A stretch of DNA of 11,271 bases. Source: an uncultured Alphaproteobacteria bacterium (GTDB lineage Bacteria; Pseudomonadota; Alphaproteobacteria; Rhizobiales; Ancalomicrobiaceae). The DNA lies in contig CALFRR010000018.1 in the NCBI GenBank assembly GCA_937919435.1, positions 1 through 11,271 on the forward strand, given 5' to 3'. Below the pieces are notes generated by a model. That model worked only from the letters and a program-made list of their open reading frames with translations, was not told the DNA's origin and ran no database searches. Made by a program: the position numbers and the translations under genes. Positions 6,379-11,271 of the stretch are shown one piece after another; positions within the stretch are counted from its first letter, which is position 1; the number at the start of each line of letters is the position of its first letter.

Positions 6379-7395
6379 ATGACGGACATCGAGAAGACGC
6401 TCGACGGGCGCCCCGTCGAGGAGACCTACGAAGCCGCCCTGCCCGACACCACCGTGTCGGTCCAGGAGACGTTCGGCTTCGAGAGCCGGCTGCGCGTGCC
6501 CGCCTACCGGGAAGCCGACTCGCACGTCCCCGACCTCGATCCCGACTATCTCTTCGACCGAGACACCACCCTCGCCATTCTCGCCGGCTTCGCGCGCAAT
6601 CGACGGGTGATGATCACCGGCTATCACGGCACCGGCAAGTCGACCCACATCGAGCAGGTCGCCGCCCGGCTCAACTGGCCCTGCGTGCGCGTCAACCTCG
6701 ACAGCCACATCTCCCGTATCGACCTGATCGGCAAGGATGCGATCGTCGTGCGCGACGGGCTGCAGGTGACCGAGTTCCGCGACGGAATCCTGCCCTGGGC
6801 CTACCAGAACAACGTCGCCCTGGTGTTCGACGAGTACGACGCCGGCCGCCCCGACGTGATGTTCGTGATCCAGCGGGTGCTGGAGAGTTCCGGCCGTCTG
6901 ACCCTGCTCGACCAGAACCGGGTGATCCGGCCGCATCCCGCCTTCCGCCTGTTCGCCACGGCGAACACCATCGGCCTCGGCGACACCTCCGGCCTCTACC
7001 ACGGCACCCAGCAGATCAATCAGGCGCAGATGGACCGCTGGTCGATCGTCACCTCGTTGAACTATCTGCCGCACGACGAGGAGGTCGGCATCGTCCTGGC
7101 CAAGGCCAAGCACTTCGACGACGCCGAAGGCCGCGAGACCGTCTCCAAGATGGTCCGCATCGCCGACATGACCCGCAACGCCTTCATCGCCGGCGAGCTG
7201 TCGACGGTGATGAGCCCGCGCACCGTGATCACCTGGGCGGAGAACGCCGAGATCTTCGGCGATCTCGGCTTCGCACTCCGCGTCACCTTCCTGAACAAGT
7301 GCGACGAGACCGAGCGACCGAAGGTCGCCGAGTTCTATCAGCGCTGTTTCGGCAAGGATCTGCCGGAGAGCGCGCTGAACGTCGTCCTGAGCTGA
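6379..7395 (+). CDS. cobS: Aerobic cobaltochelatase subunit CobS (AAA+ ATPase)
   Basis: CobS and CobT form the ATP-driven chaperone module that works with CobN to insert Co2+ into hydrogenobyrinic acid a,c-diamide in the aerobic cobalamin pathway. The 338-residue protein has a CobS N-terminal segment (TFGFESRLRVPAYREAD, about 31-47), Walker A GYHGTGKST (81-89), Walker B VALVFDEYD (146-154), a sensor-1-like ATANT (193-197), and MDRW with R220 as a candidate arginine finger. It is full length and all nucleotide-binding residues are present. It belongs to the MoxR-like/chelatase group of AAA+ proteins; the YHGTGKST P-loop, the N-terminal segment and the nearby cobT separate it from generic MoxR. 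A 187-base gap separates it from the J-domain gene. I see no cobalamin riboswitch box in that gap, and it is short for one. The GFA gene starts nine bases after its stop. Confidence 0.96.
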   Translation: MTDIEKTLDGRPVEETYEAALPDTTVSVQETFGFESRLRVPAYREADSHVPDLDPDYLFDRDTTLAILAGFARNRRVMITGYHGTGKSTHIEQVAARLNWPCVRVNLDSHISRIDLIGKDAIVVRDGLQVTEFRDGILPWAYQNNVALVFDEYDAGRPDVMFVIQRVLESSGRLTLLDQNRVIRPHPAFRLFATANTIGLGDTSGLYHGTQQINQAQMDRWSIVTSLNYLPHDEEVGIVLAKAKHFDDAEGRETVSKMVRIADMTRNAFIAGELSTVMSPRTVITWAENAEIFGDLGFALRVTFLNKCDETERPKVAEFYQRCFGKDLPESALNVVLS

Positions 7396-7404
7396 GGAGA
7401 GCCG

Positions 7405-7764
7405 ATGGCCGAGCGGATCACCCATCACGGCGGCTGCCACTGCGGTGCCGTCCGCTTCGAAGTCGACGCGGCGATCGACGCCGTGATCTCGTGCAACTGC
7501 TCGATCTGCTCGAAACGGGGTTCGCTCCTCGCCTTCGCCCCGGCCAGCGATTTTCGCCTGCTCTCGGGCGAGGCGAAGCTGAAGGACTACCAGTTCGGCA
7601 AGAAGCGGATCCATCACCTGTTCTGTTCGGACTGCGGCACCGAATCCTTCGGTCGCGGCATCCGACCGGACGGAGCCGAGATGGTGGCGTTCAACGTCCG
7701 CTGCCTCGACGACGTCGATGTCTCCGCCTTCCCGGTCCGTCCCTTCGACGGCCGCTCGCTGTGA
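7405..7764 (+). CDS. GFA / CENP-V family zinc-binding protein
   Basis: A 119-residue protein of the Mss4-like fold family named after glutathione-dependent formaldehyde-activating enzyme (Gfa). Zinc-binding cysteines are in the expected order: GGCHCGAVRF (C11, C13), CNCSIC (C30, C32, C35) and CSDCG (C74, C77). Most family members have no proven activity, so formaldehyde or glutathione chemistry should not be assumed. AGGAGAG upstream of the ATG is a good ribosome binding site. The gene begins nine bases after cobS and ends 26 bases before cobT, all on one strand, so it is almost certainly part of the cob transcript. Its base composition resembles that of its neighbours, so there is no sign of recent arrival. 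A role in cobalt or zinc handling for the chelatase is possible but only suggested by position. Confidence 0.9.
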   Translation: MAERITHHGGCHCGAVRFEVDAAIDAVISCNCSICSKRGSLLAFAPASDFRLLSGEAKLKDYQFGKKRIHHLFCSDCGTESFGRGIRPDGAEMVAFNVRCLDDVDVSAFPVRPFDGRSL

Positions 7765-7790
7765 TGCTCTGATCGGACCCGCTCGGATCG

Positions 7791-9656
7791 ATGCCCCCCA
7801 AGGAAAAGACCCCGCCGCCGAACGAACCCTTCAAGCAGGCGCTCGCCGCCTGCGTGAAGGCGATCGCCGGCAAGCCCGAGCTCGAGGTCGCCTACGGTGC
7901 CGACCGTGCGGCGCTGACCGGCACCACCGCCCGCCTGCCCGAACCGTCGCGCCGGCTGACCCGCGAAGAAGCGGCCATCCTGCGCGGCCATGCGGATTCG
8001 ATCGCGCTCCGCCTCGCCGTCCACGACGCCCACGTCCACAAGAGCTTCCGCCCCGAGGGCGAGGAGGCCCGCGCAGTCTACGAGGCGGTCGAACAGGCCC
8101 GTTGCGAAGCGATCGGCGCCCGCCGGATGGACGGCGTCCGCGCCAACCTCGCCTCGATGCTCGACGACCGTTACCGCAGATCGCGGATCTCGGCCGAGGT
8201 CGCCGAACGCGCCGACGCGCCGCTCGCCGACGCTCTCGCGCTTCTGGTGCGCGAGAAGCTGACCGGCATGGCGCCGCCCGCCAGCGCCGCCCGGATCGCC
8301 GATCTGTGGCGCGACCACCTCGAGGAGAAGACCGCCGGCCGCCTCGACCGGCTGGGCGAGGTGATCGGCGACCAGCGGGCCTTCGCCCATCTGGTGCGCG
8401 ACATCCTGACCTCCCTCGACATGGGCGAGGAATGGAGCGAGGACCTCGAAGAGGGCGACGACGAGCCGGAAGGCGACGACACCGACGGCCAGGACCAGGA
8501 GGCACCGGGCGAACCGGACGAGGCGCAGGGCTCCGACGCCTCCGAGGCCAGCGCCGACGAGTCGGTCGGTGACGACGGCGAGGAAGGCGACGCCGAGAGC
8601 TCCGACGGCTACGCCGACGAGGTCGTCGACGATCAGACCGACACCGAGACCACCGCCGACGCCCGCCGCCCCGACAAGCCGCTCTCCAATCAGCCGCCAC
8701 TCGACGACTACAAGGTCTTCACCCGCCGCCACGACGAGGTCGTCCACGCCGAGGACCTCTGCGACGGGATCGAGCTGGAGCGGCTGCGCGCCTATCTCGA
8801 CAAGCAGCTCGCCCCCCTTCAGGGCGCGGTGGCGCGGCTCGCCAACCGCCTGCAGCGCAAGCTGATGGCCCAACAGAACCGCTCCTGGATGTTCGATCTC
8901 GAGGAGGGCGTGCTCGACACCGCCCGCCTCGTCCGGGTGGTGATCGACCCGATGGCCCCGCTGTCGTTCAAGCGCGAGCGCGAGGTCGACTTCCGCGACA
9001 CCATCGTCACCCTCTTGATCGACAATTCCGGCTCGATGCGCGGCCGGCCGATCACCGTGGCGGCGACCTGCGTCGACATCCTCGCCCGCACGCTCGAGCG
9101 CTGCGGCGTCAAGGTCGAGATCCTCGGCTTCACCACCCGCGCCTGGAAGGGCGGCAAATCGCGCGAGGACTGGGACCGCGCCGGTCGGCCGGCCGCGCCC
9201 GGCCGCCTCAACGATCTCCGCCACATCGTCTTCAAAAGCGCCGACACCCCCTACCGCCGCGCCAAGAAGAACCTCGCGCTGATGCTGCGCGAGGGCATCC
9301 TCAAGGAGAACATCGACGGCGAGGCGCTGCTGTGGGCGCACCGCCGTCTGCTCGGCCGCGCCGAAAAGCGCCGGGTGCTGATGGTGATCTCCGACGGCGC
9401 GCCGGTGGACGACTCGACGCTTTCCGCCAACTCCGGCATCTATCTCGAACGCCACCTGCGCGAGGTGATCGCCTGGATCGAGGCGACCTCGCCGGTGCAG
9501 CTCACCGCGATCGGCATCGGCCACGACGTGACCCGCTACTACCGCCGCGCCGTCACCATCGTCGATGCCGAGGAACTCGGCGGCACCCTGCTCGCCGAGC
9601 TCACCAACCTCTTCCTCGACGACGACACCCACGCCCGCGCCGGGCGGGTGTTCTAG
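7791..9656 (+). CDS. cobT: Aerobic cobaltochelatase subunit CobT
   Basis: Partner of CobS in the ring-shaped ATPase module of the CobNST cobalt chelatase. At 621 residues it is close to the roughly 630 usual for the family. An N-terminal helical CobT domain (about 1-210) is followed by a strongly acidic, low-complexity linker (about 213-288, mostly Asp, Glu, Gly, Ser and Ala). A conserved segment follows, then a C-terminal von Willebrand A-type domain. The MIDAS motif is DNSGSM (D411, S413, S415), with a second conserved acidic site in ISDGAPVDDSTL (D535). This is the same plan as BchD/ChlD of magnesium chelatase. The start at 7791 has only a weak upstream ribosome binding site, so translation may depend on the upstream genes. 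The name cobT is also used for the unrelated DMB phosphoribosyltransferase, which this is not. The stop lies ten bases from that of the convergent methyltransferase gene. Confidence 0.96.
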   Translation: MPPKEKTPPPNEPFKQALAACVKAIAGKPELEVAYGADRAALTGTTARLPEPSRRLTREEAAILRGHADSIALRLAVHDAHVHKSFRPEGEEARAVYEAVEQARCEAIGARRMDGVRANLASMLDDRYRRSRISAEVAERADAPLADALALLVREKLTGMAPPASAARIADLWRDHLEEKTAGRLDRLGEVIGDQRAFAHLVRDILTSLDMGEEWSEDLEEGDDEPEGDDTDGQDQEAPGEPDEAQGSDASEASADESVGDDGEEGDAESSDGYADEVVDDQTDTETTADARRPDKPLSNQPPLDDYKVFTRRHDEVVHAEDLCDGIELERLRAYLDKQLAPLQGAVARLANRLQRKLMAQQNRSWMFDLEEGVLDTARLVRVVIDPMAPLSFKREREVDFRDTIVTLLIDNSGSMRGRPITVAATCVDILARTLERCGVKVEILGFTTRAWKGGKSREDWDRAGRPAAPGRLNDLRHIVFKSADTPYRRAKKNLALMLREGILKENIDGEALLWAHRRLLGRAEKRRVLMVISDGAPVDDSTLSANSGIYLERHLREVIAWIEATSPVQLTAIGIGHDVTRYYRRAVTIVDAEELGGTLLAELTNLFLDDDTHARAGRVF

Positions 9657-9666
9657 GACCGGACGC

Positions 9667-10410
9667 TCAGAACAGCGGCCGGTCCTTGCGGGTGCAGACG
9701 ATGTTCTGGAAGGCGAAGATCTCGCAGTGAGAGGGCACGTACTGCCGCAACGGCAGCACCTCGCCGGGGAGCAGCCGGAAGAAGTCGTACTCCGGCAGGA
9801 AGTCCCAGAAATCCTTGAAAAACCGCCGCGAGATCACGTTCATTTCGTTGAACTCGAAATGGATCACGTCGACGCGACCGTCGCGGATCATCGGCTCGGC
9901 CCCCTGAAGCACCGCGTACTCGTACCCCTCGGTATCGATCTTCAGCAGGTCGATGTGGCGCAGATCGTAATCGGCACAGATCTCGGCGACGGTGCTCGCC
10001 CGTACCCGGTGCGCCACCGCGGGCGCGTGGTGCAGGGTTTCGATCACCTCGCGGTAGGGGGAGGCATGGCAGGTGCCGTCGTTGTCGCGGTAGTCGAAGA
10101 TCTCGAGTTCGCCCTTGCGGTCGCCGAGCGCGAGATTGAGCGCCGTGACCTGGGGATCGGCGAGAAACCCGGCGAGGCGCATGAAGGTGCGCGGATGGGG
10201 CTCGAACGCGAAGACGTGTGCGAGCGGGCTGCGGGTCAGCACCTGGCGGGTGTAATCGCCGACGTTGGCGCCGACGTCGAAAACCACCGGCACCCGCACC
10301 CGGCGGGCGAAGGCGTCGAGGAAATGCGCCTCGCCGCTCTCTTCGAGAGAGGTGAAATTGAGCACGCCGAACGCGCTCAGGGCATCGTAGTACTCGGTGA
10401 AGCGTCCCAC
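9667..10410 (-). CDS. FkbM family SAM-dependent methyltransferase
   Basis: Predicted O-methyltransferase using S-adenosylmethionine. In 247 residues it shows SAM motif I VFDVGANVGDYT (43-54), the acidic end of strand 2 in AFEPHP (E70), and the FkbM hallmark DLLKIDTEGYEYAVLQGA (154-171), followed by VIHFEFN. Family members methylate hydroxyl groups on sugars, polyketides and other small molecules; the substrate here cannot be told. Translation appears to start at GTG (10410), with GAGG eight bases upstream. The nearby ATG at 10418 is out of frame. There is no signal peptide or membrane segment, so it should be cytoplasmic. It stands alone: a strong terminator separates it from rpmB, and it converges with cobT. 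No glycosyltransferase or polysaccharide gene is in the window to hint at its acceptor. Confidence 0.87.
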   Translation of the reverse strand: MGRFTEYYDALSAFGVLNFTSLEESGEAHFLDAFARRVRVPVVFDVGANVGDYTRQVLTRSPLAHVFAFEPHPRTFMRLAGFLADPQVTALNLALGDRKGELEIFDYRDNDGTCHASPYREVIETLHHAPAVAHRVRASTVAEICADYDLRHIDLLKIDTEGYEYAVLQGAEPMIRDGRVDVIHFEFNEMNVISRRFFKDFWDFLPEYDFFRLLPGEVLPLRQYVPSHCEIFAFQNIVCTRKDRPLF

Positions 10411-10503
10411 CTACCCATCCTCGACCGGAACGACGAGTTTCCGGTTATCACGAATGCGGATGAGGACGAGTGGCGGGGATCACAGCGGGAAGGGAAAAAC
10501 GAC

Positions 10504-10537
10504 AAAAAGCGGGCACTCGCGCGAGTGCCCGCTTTTT
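10504..10537 (-). terminator. Rho-independent terminator after rpmB
   Basis: A perfect 34-base palindrome: 17 bases at 10504-10520 are the exact reverse complement of 10521-10537. Folded with a CGCG loop it gives a 15-bp stem with a GC-rich core flanked by A5 and T5. On the minus strand the stem ends in TTTTT followed after three bases by another T5 run, as expected for a terminator 13 bases past the rpmB stop. Because it is symmetric it could also stop plus-strand transcription reading through from cobT. Confidence 0.9.
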
Positions 10538-10550
10538 CGGCAACCGTCGG

Positions 10551-10847
10551 TTACGCGGCGGTCTTGGCGGCCAGGGCCTTCTTCAGGCGGCGCTTGACCT
10601 TGAGCGCGTCGGCGGTGAGCTTGACGTCGGAGGTGCCGAGCAGGAACGCATCGAGGCCGCCGTTGTGCTCGACCGTACGCAGGCCGTTCACCGACAGGCG
10701 CAGACGCACCGAAACGCCCAGGCCTTCGCTGATCAGCGAGGTTTCCTGGAGGTTCGGCAGGAACCGGCGACGAGTCTTGTTGTTGGCGTGACTGACGTTG
10801 TTGCCGGTCTGCACACCCTTACCCGTGATGGCGCAACGACGAGCCAT
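10551..10847 (-). CDS. rpmB: 50S ribosomal protein L28
   Basis: A structural protein of the large ribosomal subunit. The 98-residue sequence begins MARRCAITGKGVQTGNNV and continues SHANNKTRRRFLPNLQ, the typical L28 N-terminus, with a lysine- and alanine-rich C-terminal helix (VKRRLKKALAAKTAA). Length is typical of alphaproteobacterial L28, which is longer than the E. coli protein of about 78 residues. ATG at 10847 is chosen over the upstream in-frame ATG at 10880 because the family starts at MARRC and GGAAGGA sits seven bases before it. The N-terminal CxxTGK form carries C5 only and lacks the paired cysteines of zinc-binding L28 variants. It has its own promoter and terminator, so it is a single-gene transcript; no rpmG neighbour is present. 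Confidence 0.97.
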   Translation of the reverse strand: MARRCAITGKGVQTGNNVSHANNKTRRRFLPNLQETSLISEGLGVSVRLRLSVNGLRTVEHNGGLDAFLLGTSDVKLTADALKVKRRLKKALAAKTAA

Positions 10848-10889
10848 GACAAATCCTTCCGCGAAATGAAACGCCTGCAAGAGGCCGTG

Positions 10890-10918
10890 GTTCTACAAGG
10901 CGAACCGGCGGGCGTCAA
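10890..10918 (-). promoter_or_regulatory. Sigma70-type promoter of rpmB
   Basis: Read on the minus strand, TTGACG (10918-10913) and TAGAAC (10895-10890) are spaced by exactly 17 bases. The predicted start site near 10883 gives a leader of about 36 bases before the rpmB ATG, containing the GGAAGGA ribosome binding site. A strong, close-to-consensus promoter fits a ribosomal protein gene. Confidence 0.75.
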
Positions 10919-10943
10919 GAGAAAACCACAGGTTCCCCGGGCC

Positions 10944-11271
10944 TCAGGGGAACAGCTTGTCGATGTCGTCCTGGGGGTTCGAAGACGGCGCCGGAGCCGG
11001 TGCGGCGTTGCCGAACATCCGGTCGACATCGTCCTGCGAGACCCCCTGCCCGGCGAGCTGCGGCCCGTTGAGCAGCGCCGCATCGCCGGTCCGCCCCGCC
11101 TCCTCCGGCAGCACCTTGGCGAGCGCGTCGCGCCCCCAGATGCCGATCAGGGCGTTGACCCGTTCCTCGACGAGCTTCAGGGTGTTGACCACCTTGGTGA
11201 TGCGCTGGCCGGTGATGTCCTGGAACGAGCAGGCGGTGAAGATGTCGCCCGCGGGCGCGTCGACCCGGCCG
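10944..11271 (-). CDS. cheZ: CheZ-type chemotaxis protein phosphatase, C-terminal part (5' end outside window)
   Basis: CheZ dephosphorylates CheY-P to end the chemotactic signal. The 108 residues seen are the C-terminal part; the frame is open to the right edge. The diagnostic motif CSFQDITGQRI is present (11196-11231). In E. coli CheZ the Asp and Gln of FQDLTGQ (D143, Q147) are the catalytic pair, and both are conserved here. A helix follows (VVNTLKLVEERVNALIGIWG). The low-complexity tail then carries two similar acidic peptides, SQDDVDRMF and PQDDIDKLF, joined by an Ala/Pro linker; the protein ends one residue after the second. These resemble the CheY-binding peptide at the end of CheZ and the SQAEIDALL-type peptide at the FliM N-terminus. 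The stop lies 96 bases upstream of the rpmB start. A shorter start at GTG 11192 is rejected because it would delete the catalytic motif. Confidence 0.85.
   Translation of the reverse strand, partial: GRVDAPAGDIFTACSFQDITGQRITKVVNTLKLVEERVNALIGIWGRDALAKVLPEEAGRTGDAALLNGPQLAGQGVSQDDVDRMFGNAAPAPAPSSNPQDDIDKLFP

Noticed and set aside
8427..8656. Acidic repetitive tract in cobT as a sign of a frameshift or a separate gene
   Set aside because: The frame is continuous, and an Asp/Glu-rich linker between the N-terminal and VWA domains is normal for CobT and for the related BchD/ChlD.

Overview
The window is high-GC DNA of chromosomal character from an alphaproteobacterium, most likely of the Rhizobiales (Hyphomicrobiales). 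The evidence is the GC-rich third codon positions, the aerobic-type cobaltochelatase genes cobS and cobT beside a bolA gene and a J-domain gene, an alphaproteobacterial XerD, and aroK-aroB facing away from xerD. I see no insertion sequence, phage gene, CRISPR array, tRNA or rRNA. The longest stretch without a gene is under 200 bases.

Layout. At the left edge, on the minus strand, is xerD (cut at its 3' end, just before the catalytic tyrosine codon), preceded one base away by a 48-residue single-pass membrane protein. Facing away from them, aroK and aroB overlap by 4 bases and supply two steps of the shikimate pathway. A minus-strand block follows: bolA, then a seven-helix membrane GGDEF diguanylate cyclase, then a CysQ-type phosphatase. 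A divergent plus-strand block starts with a J-domain protein (possibly translated from a leaderless mRNA) and continues with cobS, a small GFA/CENP-V-type zinc protein and cobT. cobT converges, 10 bases apart, with an FkbM-type methyltransferase on the minus strand. Behind that are a strong palindromic terminator, rpmB (ribosomal protein L28) with a clear sigma70-type promoter, and the C-terminal part of a CheZ-type chemotaxis phosphatase running off the right edge.

How the genes work together. CobS (AAA+ ATPase) and CobT (MIDAS/VWA partner) are the two motor subunits of the CobNST cobalt chelatase of aerobic cobalamin synthesis; CobN must be encoded elsewhere. AroK and AroB feed chorismate synthesis. 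The other genes are mostly single housekeeping functions: chromosome dimer resolution, iron-sulfur-related BolA, pAp turnover, c-di-GMP signalling, the ribosome and chemotaxis.

I found no convincing new multi-gene system. The points most worth a second look are the possible leaderless start of the J-domain gene, the duplicated acidic peptide at the CheZ C-terminus, the GFA gene lodged between cobS and cobT, and the diguanylate cyclase/CysQ pairing.
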